7,107 bases of DNA from CAZVYJ01 sp964631565 (GCA_964631565.1 CAZVYJ010000089.1:1-7107); one strand, 5' to 3'. Positions 1-6,963 are shown, counted from the first letter of the stretch. Numbers and translations: made by a program. The notes: a model not told the origin generated them from the sequence alone.

Positions 1-145
1 TTTTGGCGCAATGGGTAAGATGGGCAAAGCGCATAAAGTCCGCAAGCGAGCGGGTTGTTTGGTATACGTCACTGGCGCGAATGGCTGTGCGTCTTTGGGC
101 AACAGGGGAAATAGGCAGATAATCGGCATAATGAAAGGTTCCGAT
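1..145. other. Leader upstream of the M28 peptidase, no gene recognised
   Basis: The reading frame of the peptidase stays open back to an ATG at 11. The 45 extra residues that would add (rich in Lys, Arg and Gly) sit in front of a complete signal peptide and match no export signal or domain I recognise. I therefore read this stretch as untranslated. No good sigma70 promoter pair and no tRNA or riboswitch fold was recognised by eye. An upstream gene could end just outside the window. Confidence 0.5.
133..138 (+). promoter_or_regulatory. Ribosome binding site deciding the GTG start at 146
   Basis: GAAAGG lies seven bases before the GTG at 146, a normal Shine-Dalgarno spacing. The competing ATG at 131 has only AGGCAG and AGGGGA, which lie too far upstream. 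This favours the GTG start, moderately. Confidence 0.4.
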
Positions 146-1318
146 GTGAGCAAGTCATTGCGTCTGCTTGTTATTTTTATGATGTCGGCGTTTTTGTGCT
201 GCCTGCCTGCGACAGCCGGCGACCCGCCCGCTGCCGCAACAGATGCGACAGCATCCACAAAACCCGCCGACGACACGCTGGTAGCCGAAAAGGAACTGAT
301 GGCCGAGCTTGAGGATTGCCCCCAGACCGAGCCTGACAGGGCGAAAAAGCTCGTCGAACTTTTCAAACAGGCCGGCCTCAGGGATGCCAAAATACAGGAG
401 TTCAATGTAGGCGACGAGGAGGAAGGCCATGGACGCACTAACGTAATTGCGACTCTGCCGGGCAAAAGCGATGACGTGATAGTTATCGGCGCCCACCTGG
501 ATTTCGTAAAAAAGGGCAAGGGGGTCGTTGATAACTGGTCGGGCGCCGCGATGATGACGAACCTCGCCCAGGCGCTCGCCAAGCGCGAAAATCAGCACAC
601 GTTCGTATTTGTCGGGTTCGATCTCGAGGAACGGGGCTTGTGGGGCTCGAAGCACTTTGTAGAGGCCCTGACTCCAGAGCAGCGCAAAAAAATTCTTGCG
701 ATGGTCAACATCGACGGCATGGGCGTTTCCGACCTGTCAGTTTTCGCCAACAGTTCCGCTGACGACCTGGAGTCGCTTGCCGCAAGGGTCGCCAAGGACA
801 ATTCCGTGGACATTGGGGTAATACGGCTGCGGGATGTTGAATCCGATTCGAAGAGTTTCATGAAAGCGGATATACCCGCCGTGACGTTTGTGGGCCTGGC
901 GTTTCGCGACATCAAGATTATCCATTCTGAAAACGATCAGTTCGAGCGGATTCGCGCGAGACGGTATGTCGAGCAGTATCAGTATATTGTCAAATTCACG
1001 GAAGCCCTCGATGCCCGGAAGGAAGCGATTTCCACCAAGGATCGGGAAGATTCCCTGAAGCCCGCGGACATCGGCATATCCCTTGACCTGGGAGAGGCCG
1101 GCGACGAAGACTCTTTCGTTATCGATACGGTAGCCTCCGGCAGCGCGGAAGAAAAGGCCGGCATGAAGATCGGCGACATAATCGTCTCCATACCGGCCGA
1201 AAAAATCAAATCGGCCAGGCTGATTGCTGCCTACCTGCTCAACCTGAGCGAGGGCGACAAGGTCGTATTCAAGATTAAACGCGGCGAAAAAATACTGGAA
1301 ATAACGGTGCAGTATTAG
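146..1318 (+). CDS. Secreted M28-family zinc aminopeptidase with C-terminal PDZ domain
   Basis: Predicted exported metallopeptidase of 390 residues. M28 enzymes use two zinc ions to remove N-terminal residues from peptides. The N-terminus is a Sec signal peptide: basic start (MSKSLR), hydrophobic core, and an ATA|GD signal peptidase I site after residue 24, followed by an Ala/Thr/Pro-rich linker to about 43. All M28 landmarks are visible: H117-x-D119 (metal ligand and activating Asp), D129 in DNWSG (bridging ligand), E161-E162 (general base and ligand), D190 in VNIDGMG, and H260 in IHSENDQFERI. It should therefore be active. Residues about 310-390 form a PDZ domain (VIDTVASGSAEEKAGMKIGD), typical of substrate or partner binding. 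Start choice: GTG at 146 has GAAAGG seven bases upstream and gives a compact signal peptide. ATG at 131 (five residues longer) is the main alternative but lacks a well-spaced ribosome site. The native substrate is unknown. It lies 232 bases upstream of secDF and is probably a separate transcript. Confidence 0.9.
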   Translation: MSKSLRLLVIFMMSAFLCCLPATAGDPPAAATDATASTKPADDTLVAEKELMAELEDCPQTEPDRAKKLVELFKQAGLRDAKIQEFNVGDEEEGHGRTNVIATLPGKSDDVIVIGAHLDFVKKGKGVVDNWSGAAMMTNLAQALAKRENQHTFVFVGFDLEERGLWGSKHFVEALTPEQRKKILAMVNIDGMGVSDLSVFANSSADDLESLAARVAKDNSVDIGVIRLRDVESDSKSFMKADIPAVTFVGLAFRDIKIIHSENDQFERIRARRYVEQYQYIVKFTEALDARKEAISTKDREDSLKPADIGISLDLGEAGDEDSFVIDTVASGSAEEKAGMKIGDIIVSIPAEKIKSARLIAAYLLNLSEGDKVVFKIKRGEKILEITVQY

Positions 1319-1322
1319 GTTA

Positions 1323-1357
1323 TCCCGCCGTATGCCGGCCCCGGGCGTGGGATTTTT
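1323..1357 (+). terminator. Candidate intrinsic terminator of the M28 peptidase gene
   Basis: Starting five bases after the stop codon, TCCCGC (1323-1328) can pair with GCGTGGGA (1347-1352 form the paired part, with one G-U pair). A small inner CCG/CGG stem (1335-1337 with 1342-1344) sits in the loop. The outer stem is followed at once by five T residues (1353-1357). The stem is short and interrupted, so strength is uncertain, but position and T-run fit a Rho-independent terminator. Confidence 0.4.
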
Positions 1358-1393
1358 CAGACATATTGCCCCTCTTCGGGCGTCAGGTTTTGC

Positions 1394-1422
1394 TTGACCG
1401 ATTGCCTCGTCACGCCGAAAAT
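1394..1422 (+). promoter_or_regulatory. Weak sigma70-like promoter candidate for secDF
   Basis: TTGACC (1394-1399) matches the -35 consensus in five of six positions. GAAAAT (1417-1422) matches the -10 consensus in four of six, with a 17-base spacer. It lies after the candidate terminator and about 130 bases before the secDF start, where a promoter is expected. The -10 box is poor, so this is only a candidate. Confidence 0.25.
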
Positions 1423-1465
1423 GCCCTACTAATTTGAAGTTAACCGGACTGTAAGGTCTCTGTTG

Positions 1466-1512
1466 CGGGCGGCATTGTCCCGGCTTGCGTGAGAGTCGGT
1501 GTGTTCCGCCCG
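1466..1512 (+). repeat. Inverted repeat in the secDF leader
   Basis: CGGGCGG (1466-1472) is perfectly complementary to CCGCCCG (1506-1512), with a 33-base loop. It is followed by a ten-base perfect palindrome, GCCTGCAGGC (1513-1522). In the transcript this would form a seven-pair GC stem ending about 38 bases before the secDF start. It could be a leader structure affecting translation, or a chance feature of GC-rich DNA. Confidence 0.3.
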
Positions 1513-1541
1513 GCCTGCAGGCATGAACTTATCGAATTTAC

Positions 1542-1546
1542 GGAAG
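1542..1546 (+). promoter_or_regulatory. Ribosome binding site of secDF
   Basis: GGAAG lies four bases before the ATG at 1551 and is the best Shine-Dalgarno match near that start. The site falls inside an eight-codon open frame (1523-1549) that ends one base before the secDF ATG. Confidence 0.5.
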
Positions 1547-1550
1547 TAAA

Positions 1551-4500
1551 ATGAACGCAAAAAACCTGGCGATGAAATTCGCGTTAATTGCCGTGTTGGC
1601 TGTAGCGTCCGTCGTGCTGGTTCTGGTGCAGGGGCTAAAGCTCGGCCGAGACCTGCGAGGCGGGCACACGCTTGTTTTTGAATTCGTGCCCACCGAGAAG
1701 GACAAGGAAGAAGGTCGGGATATCGCCGGCGAGGCGGTTTCGATTCTCAAGGAACGCCTCGACCCGCAGGGCCTCGGCGACATCGGCGTCAGGCCGAACG
1801 GCAAGCTGCGCATTGAAATAGAGATGCCGGCTGCAAGTCCCGAGACGCAGAGGGCCAAGGAAGCATACCTTGAAGCTCTGGCCGAACTGGAAGAAAAGAA
1901 CATCAGCCGCTCCGAAATCCGCCGGATTAAACTCGGCGACGCCGAACAGCGTGCCGCCGAAATAAAACGCCTTGCCGCGGGCAACGAGTCGCTGGCTGAA
2001 AGTCTTGAAGCTCTCGCCGCAGCCTATGACGAACGCGTCAAGGCCCAGAACGAACTGGATGAACTGCAGTCCCGGCTGAATACGCTTCGCGCCGGCGGCG
2101 GCTCGGAGAGCAGCATCAAGGATCTGCAGGAGCAGATTAAAAAGGCCACCGCCAATCTCCGAATCAAGCAGGAGGCGGATGACGATGCCGAACTGGCGAT
2201 TACAAAAACCGCCAATATCGATACGGTGCTGCTGAGGGACATTCTCAAGAGCTACGTTTCACGGCGGGAAAAAGACAGCCTTGAAGAAAGCAAGGAAGGC
2301 AAGGCTGAGATAAAAAGCCGCGAAAAAGCCTTCGCCGCGGGCGTCGAGAAGCTCCGCAGCAGCCATGAATCGCGGGCCGGTGAAATCGACAGGGTTGTAA
2401 GCCTTTATAAAAAATGGGACGACAATCGGCAGAAATATGAAGACCCGTCCGACATTCAGCGTGTCGTGCTCAGAACGGGCGTGCTGGAATTCCGTGTGGC
2501 GCCGTACGCTCCGAGAGCCGACAACCGCTTCAGCATCAGCAAGGACCAGATGGACAAGCTCATCGCAGACCTTCAGAGCGAAGGCGCCGAGGCGCTTCGC
2601 AGGAAGGGCGGGGACTATCTGTGGTTCCCCATCCGCAAAGGCTGCGACGTGTCCGACAGTCTTGTCACTGCGGACCGGGCCGGCAAACAGTATGTGCTTC
2701 TCTGCAACACGCCTGGCGACGTAATTCTGCATACTACCGGCGAGGAAGCATGGGAGCTTACCAGCGCTTACCGGACCAGTGACCAGAACGGCCGGGAAGC
2801 GGTGGGTTTCGAAATGGACCCCAGGGGCGCCGACCTGATGGGCCGGCTCACCGAAAAACATCAGACTCACTGCATGGCCATCCTGCTCGACGATGAAGTG
2901 TACACGGCGCCAGTCATAGAGAAAAACGCCGTCATTCGCGACAGGGGCATAATCACCGGTCCGCCGTCCGATGAAATTGAAGACCTCATCCGCACGCTGC
3001 GTGCGGGTTCGCTGCCGGGCAAGCTGAACCGCAACCCGGTTTCCATAAACTCGTTCGGCCCGGCGCTCGGCGAAGAGTACAAGAACATGGGCTTCGCCGC
3101 CGCCAAGTGGGGCCTGATTGCGGTGGCCGCGTTCATGCTGATTTACTACCTGCTGGGCGGTTTCGTAGCCGACGCGGCACTGGTGCTTAACGTCATTTTC
3201 GTTCTCGGCGCGATGAGCCTGATGAAGACGGCCCTGACGTTGCCGGGCATCGCGGGCATCATACTGACCATAGGTATAGCGGTTGACGCCAACGTGCTTA
3301 TTTTCGAGCGGCTTCGCGAGGAGCAGGCCAGGGGCCAATCCGTGCGGATGGCGTTCAAGAACGCCTACGAGCGGGCGTTCAGTGCGATTTTCGACTCCAA
3401 CGCCACAACGCTGGTCGTCTGCTTGATTCTCGGCTGGGTCGGCACGGTTGAAGTCCGCGGATTCGCCATTACGCTGGGACTCGGCGTCATATTCAGCATG
3501 TTTACCGCACTGGTCGTGACGCGATGGATATTCCAGGTGCTGCTCGACACGAACATCATCAGGAAGCCGATGGCCATGCTGCACATCATCGGCACGCCGA
3601 AGGTCAACTGGATGTCCAAGCGTTATCTGTTCTGGGCCATCTCCGCCTTTATGATGGTCGCCGGCATCCTTTCGGTTATTTCCCAGGGCAAGGATATCTG
3701 GGGCATCGAATTCTCGGCCGGTTCACGCGTGACCATCACGCTGAAGGACGGCGAACTGATAGACGGCAAACTGCCGACCGACGCCATATTCAGGGAAAAA
3801 TATCTCGGTGCGGCGGAGAAGATGGAAGGCACCGCCAAGCTGGTCGCCACCGCCCGTGTGACGAGGGAAAAAGACCCCGAGCTGGTCAAGAAATTCCTCC
3901 GCAAATACGACACGAACGGCGACGGCAAGCTAACGCGGGATGAGTGGCTTGATCAGGTCAAGGACGAGGGCGGCGCCGAGAACGCCGAAGCCGTGAAAAG
4001 CGTGAAAAAGAGGCTGAGCGATTACTTCGACCTGCTCGCCAAGGCGGCCGGGGCGAACGAACTGACCCGCCAGAACCTCGAAGGCGTGCTGCCGGACGTC
4101 TCGTACCAGATTACCACCACCGAGACCAGCGTTAAGCTTATCACCGATGTCGCGGGCAAGGCTTTCGGCACGGCGATGGCTGAGCGGACCTCCTGCGACA
4201 GCGAGCTGGAAAAGGGCGTCAGGGATGCAGTTCTGGGCGTGGATATCGCCGCTGACGGCATAACCCAGCTCACTTCCGACAAGATTGACGGTATGAACAG
4301 CGACCTGAGAAAGGATTTCAGGGATTTCGAAGGCGGCATACTGATTGTCCGCAAGAATATATCTCCGGCCATTTCCAGGGCCGATATGCTCAGCCGAATC
4401 GAGGATATGCGGTCGCAGCCTGACTTCGAAGGCAAGGTTTACTTCACTGCCGATGCATTCGGTCTTAAGCCCGCCGGCGAAAATACATACAGCGAATTCG

Positions 4501-5219
4501 CCATCGTGTTCATGCCGTCTGAAAGTTCCAATACTGAAGACCTGGCTGAGGACGATTTCGGCGAGAAGGTAAGCGAGCTTGCTGCAGCGGCCCTCAAACG
4601 GTCCGATACGGTCGAGTCGCGAAACTTCGACCCGACTATCGCGGGCGAAACCGCAGGCAGGGCGATAATGGCTATCGTCCTGAGCTGGATTGCGATTATT
4701 CTGTACCTGTGGCTGCGGTTCGGCAACTGGCGTTGGGGTTTGGCTGCGGTCATATGCCTTATCCACGACGTCGTTATCGTCATCGGCCTGGTGGCCATGT
4801 CGGCCTGGTTGTCCACGACACTGGTCGGGCAGGCGCTGGCGATCGATTCGTTCAAGATCGACCTGCCCATGGTCGCGGCAATGCTGACCGTTATCGGTTA
4901 TTCGGTTAACGACACGATCGTCGTGTTCGACCGTATCCGCGAAAACCGCGGCAAGCTGACCACAGTCAGCTCGCAGGTCATCAACGCGTCAGTCAACCAG
5001 ACCCTCAGCCGTACGTTGCTGACGTCGGGCACGACCCTTATCGTCGTTGTGATTATGTATATGTTCGGCGGGCCGGGCATTCATCCGTTCAGCTACGCCC
5101 TGCTGGCCGGCATCATCTTCGGTACGTATTCATCGGTCGCCATCGCCAGTCCGATGCTGATGGGCTTCAGGAAGGCGCTGGTCGCCAGGACGACTGGATC
5201 GGCGGCAGTAACTGAGTAG
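1551..5219 (+). CDS. secDF: SecDF fusion, protein translocase accessory subunit with coiled-coil and EF-hand inserts
   Basis: Inner-membrane Sec accessory motor of 1222 residues, SecD and SecF fused in one chain; it pulls exported proteins from SecYEG using the ion gradient. SecD half: TM1 about 9-27, then LGRDLRGG (31-38), P1 domain, SFGPALG (501-507), and five more TM helices with LPGIAGIILTIGIAVDAN (564-581), where D579 is the conserved ion-path Asp. SecF half: TM about 692-712, GIEFSAG (718-724), a periplasmic domain of about 320 residues, then five TM helices with VIGYSVNDTIVVFDRIREN (D1121 conserved) and TLLTSGTTL. Twelve TM helices in all, as in Bacillus SecDF, which is only about 740 residues long. 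The excess lies in two inserts: about 94-300, Glu/Lys/Ala-rich coiled coil, and a helical region containing the EF-hand loop D787-E798 with a degenerate second loop at 831-842. The reading frame is intact and the ATG has GGAAG upstream. yajC is not adjacent. Confidence 0.97.
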   Translation: MNAKNLAMKFALIAVLAVASVVLVLVQGLKLGRDLRGGHTLVFEFVPTEKDKEEGRDIAGEAVSILKERLDPQGLGDIGVRPNGKLRIEIEMPAASPETQRAKEAYLEALAELEEKNISRSEIRRIKLGDAEQRAAEIKRLAAGNESLAESLEALAAAYDERVKAQNELDELQSRLNTLRAGGGSESSIKDLQEQIKKATANLRIKQEADDDAELAITKTANIDTVLLRDILKSYVSRREKDSLEESKEGKAEIKSREKAFAAGVEKLRSSHESRAGEIDRVVSLYKKWDDNRQKYEDPSDIQRVVLRTGVLEFRVAPYAPRADNRFSISKDQMDKLIADLQSEGAEALRRKGGDYLWFPIRKGCDVSDSLVTADRAGKQYVLLCNTPGDVILHTTGEEAWELTSAYRTSDQNGREAVGFEMDPRGADLMGRLTEKHQTHCMAILLDDEVYTAPVIEKNAVIRDRGIITGPPSDEIEDLIRTLRAGSLPGKLNRNPVSINSFGPALGEEYKNMGFAAAKWGLIAVAAFMLIYYLLGGFVADAALVLNVIFVLGAMSLMKTALTLPGIAGIILTIGIAVDANVLIFERLREEQARGQSVRMAFKNAYERAFSAIFDSNATTLVVCLILGWVGTVEVRGFAITLGLGVIFSMFTALVVTRWIFQVLLDTNIIRKPMAMLHIIGTPKVNWMSKRYLFWAISAFMMVAGILSVISQGKDIWGIEFSAGSRVTITLKDGELIDGKLPTDAIFREKYLGAAEKMEGTAKLVATARVTREKDPELVKKFLRKYDTNGDGKLTRDEWLDQVKDEGGAENAEAVKSVKKRLSDYFDLLAKAAGANELTRQNLEGVLPDVSYQITTTETSVKLITDVAGKAFGTAMAERTSCDSELEKGVRDAVLGVDIAADGITQLTSDKIDGMNSDLRKDFRDFEGGILIVRKNISPAISRADMLSRIEDMRSQPDFEGKVYFTADAFGLKPAGENTYSEFAIVFMPSESSNTEDLAEDDFGEKVSELAAAALKRSDTVESRNFDPTIAGETAGRAIMAIVLSWIAIILYLWLRFGNWRWGLAAVICLIHDVVIVIGLVAMSAWLSTTLVGQALAIDSFKIDLPMVAAMLTVIGYSVNDTIVVFDRIRENRGKLTTVSSQVINASVNQTLSRTLLTSGTTLIVVVIMYMFGGPGIHPFSYALLAGIIFGTYSSVAIASPMLMGFRKALVARTTGSAAVTE

Positions 5220-5230
5220 AACGAAACCTT

Positions 5231-5270
5231 GTGGCGGCCGGCGGCGCAGTGTGCGTCGTCGGCCCGCCGC
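5231..5270 (+). terminator. Strong GC-rich hairpin between secDF and the lipoprotein gene
   Basis: The left arm 5231-5248 pairs with 5252-5270 over 18 base pairs, with three G-U wobbles, one bulged C and a three-base loop (GTG). It begins 11 bases after the secDF stop and ends 20 bases before the next ATG. No T-run follows (GCTCATTTCC), so it is not a standard intrinsic terminator. It may weaken read-through, protect the 3' end of secDF mRNA, or mask translation of the next gene. Confidence 0.55.
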
Positions 5271-5290
5271 TCATTTCCCGGGGTCGGGCT

Positions 5291-6823
5291 ATGCATAAAC
5301 GATGCCTGGCGTTGTTAATATTGCCGGCGGCATTTGTTTGCAGCTGCCGTGAACCTTCGCCCAGGCCCAAAACCGGCAATCCCGTATCAGAACTCGGACC
5401 GCTGCCTGTGCAGCAGGCCAGGGCGTACCCGGAAACCGTTACGGGCCTGTTTGTTTCGCTGGTCGATTTCGAAAATACCGCCGGCGAAGACCGCGGCTAC
5501 AGGCAGGTGGATGATTTCGTCATCAGGCCCGAGTCCGCCGAAGGCAGCCTCAAGTTTGTTGTGAACAATACGCGCACGGGGATCGGCGCGATGGCCGTCA
5601 AACTTCCGGCGGGGTCGCGGCTGGTGTTTCCCGTCAAACAGTTCAGGAGCTTTTCCGGATACACGCTGCTGCTGATGGCGATGTACATCGAATCGGTCCG
5701 GGACGACCTCTGCGTGACGCTTACGACCGAGGGGGCGTCGTGGGAGTCGCCGCGAACGCTGCTTCAGCCGGGGTGGAACACGGTGCTTGTGGACCTGCAG
5801 CGGCTGAGCGGTGTGCCGGGATTCGACATGACTTCGATACGCACAATAAGCCTGAATTTCAGCGAGGCGACCGCGCCGGTGGAGTTTGGCCTTGACGACA
5901 TCATGCTTATCAACAACTACAGGGAGATAAAAGGCGCCCCTGAAGGCATAAAGATTGTCGCCAACGGCCTGGATTATCAGTTTTCGCTTCCTTACAGCAA
6001 GGTTCCGCTAGTGCTGGCCCAGTGCGGCGACGGGCTGTGGCGATTCAAGAATCGCCAGCCGGTGGTTCAGATTCTCGCGCCCGGCGAATCGTTCGGCGGC
6101 GATACGGAAAATTTCAAACTGCTCGGCGGCAGAAGGGTCGGACACGTCGAGATTGCCGAAATGAACCATATTCGCCTGCGGATTATCAATACATGGTTTT
6201 TCCCGACGCGAGCCGGCGAGTGGATATCGCTGGCTGTCCGACAGATTCGATGGGAAGAAACTTTCTATCGCGACGGACGATGGATTACGCATGTGGAGCT
6301 GAACAACTCGGGCGGCGAAGAAATAGGGTCAGTTCGACTTTATTTTCCGGAAAAAGTGGTCCAGGCCGACGGCGCGGTGTCGAATGAGTTGATCACGGAT
6401 AAATTGTCGGGACCGGTTTGCAGGTGGAACTTCATCCACCCGCCTCCGGGACAGAGGGGCATGCTGCTGGAGAACAACTATGTCAGGCCGGCCGAGATCA
6501 GAAAGACCATCGCCGCTGAAGGCGAATTTGCCGAAGGCGACGCCAACAAGGACGGATTTGACGAATCTCAGGGATGTTTTTTTCTGCAGGCGAAAGCCGG
6601 CCATTGCAGATTTACCATAGTGCCTCCCACCGAGGGACTGCTTAATCCTGTGTTTCGGATTCGCGGCGAATGGAACGGCCCGGTCAGCGTCACAAGCGAA
6701 GGGTTAGTGATTCGCAACAAGGTTCAGCTTGAGGATGGGTCGGTTTTGTTCGTTATTAATGGCGAACTGACCAGGCCCACGGCCGTTGAAGTGGCCGGAA
6801 AGTCGCCGCAATCCAAGCATTAA
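5291..6823 (+). CDS. Predicted lipoprotein of unknown function with carbohydrate-binding-like beta-sandwich
   Basis: I do not recognise this 510-residue protein as a named family. It starts with a lipoprotein signal: MHKR, a hydrophobic stretch, then VCSC, with C19 as the probable lipidated cysteine (Cys at -2 is unusual). A Pro-rich tether follows. Residues about 50-212 look like a jellyroll carbohydrate-binding-type domain: LVDFEN (57-62), then GWNTVLVDL around W162, ending in FGLDDIMLINN (199-209), a pattern common in such beta-sandwiches. Residues about 215-510 are beta-rich with many aromatics and could be a second sandwich. D417-A-N-K-D-G422 resembles an EF-hand or dockerin calcium loop but lacks the usual Glu at position 12 (G428). 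No catalytic motif was identified. Start choice: ATG 5291 begins the signal peptide, whereas the in-frame GTG at 5231 lies in the hairpin. It lies 71 bases after secDF and may be co-transcribed. A surface sugar-binding role is only a guess. Confidence 0.85.
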   Translation: MHKRCLALLILPAAFVCSCREPSPRPKTGNPVSELGPLPVQQARAYPETVTGLFVSLVDFENTAGEDRGYRQVDDFVIRPESAEGSLKFVVNNTRTGIGAMAVKLPAGSRLVFPVKQFRSFSGYTLLLMAMYIESVRDDLCVTLTTEGASWESPRTLLQPGWNTVLVDLQRLSGVPGFDMTSIRTISLNFSEATAPVEFGLDDIMLINNYREIKGAPEGIKIVANGLDYQFSLPYSKVPLVLAQCGDGLWRFKNRQPVVQILAPGESFGGDTENFKLLGGRRVGHVEIAEMNHIRLRIINTWFFPTRAGEWISLAVRQIRWEETFYRDGRWITHVELNNSGGEEIGSVRLYFPEKVVQADGAVSNELITDKLSGPVCRWNFIHPPPGQRGMLLENNYVRPAEIRKTIAAEGEFAEGDANKDGFDESQGCFFLQAKAGHCRFTIVPPTEGLLNPVFRIRGEWNGPVSVTSEGLVIRNKVQLEDGSVLFVINGELTRPTAVEVAGKSPQSKH

Positions 6824-6938
6824 CAGGCGGTTACGAATAATAGTAGGCGGCCGGGCATTTCCTCAAATTATCTCAACCCAACGGGGAACATCTGTCGTAT
6901 AAAAGCTGTTGGACCGTGTCGCCGGCCGGGAATGAGCC

Positions 6939-6950
6939 GCCCGAGCGGGC
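6939..6950 (+). repeat. Short GC-rich inverted repeat downstream of the lipoprotein gene
   Basis: GCCC (6939-6942) pairs with GGGC (6947-6950) around GAGC, and the arms are perfect out to five bases if the loop is two bases. No T-run follows, so terminator activity is doubtful. Confidence 0.25.
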
Positions 6951-6963
6951 ATGAGAACTCAAC

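Noticed and set aside
11..145. N-terminal extension of the M28 peptidase to the ATG at 11
   Set aside because: It would place 45 residues before a complete signal peptide, with no export signal of its own. GTG 146 has a well-spaced ribosome site.
1332..1397. Open frame of 21 codons after the M28 peptidase, considered as a secDF leader peptide
   Set aside because: It starts inside the candidate terminator stem, lacks a ribosome site and lacks a hydrophobic or arrest-like sequence.
1830..2450. Possibility that the long SecD insert is a separate gene or a frameshift artefact
   Set aside because: The frame stays open with consistent codon use on both sides, and P1 strands resume correctly after it, so it is an in-frame insert.
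2259..3584. Open frame of 441 codons on the minus strand opposite secDF
   Set aside because: It runs fully antisense to well-conserved SecD sequence, its product is rich in His, Arg and Gln with no domain, and it reflects the GC-biased codon use of the real gene.
3930..4766. Open frame of 278 codons on the minus strand opposite the SecF part
   Set aside because: Fully antisense to secDF, with low-complexity content and no recognisable motif; a shadow of the coding strand.
5231..5290. N-terminal extension of the lipoprotein to the GTG at 5231
   Set aside because: It would bury the lipoprotein signal behind 20 residues and would be encoded within the strong hairpin. ATG 5291 gives a normal signal.
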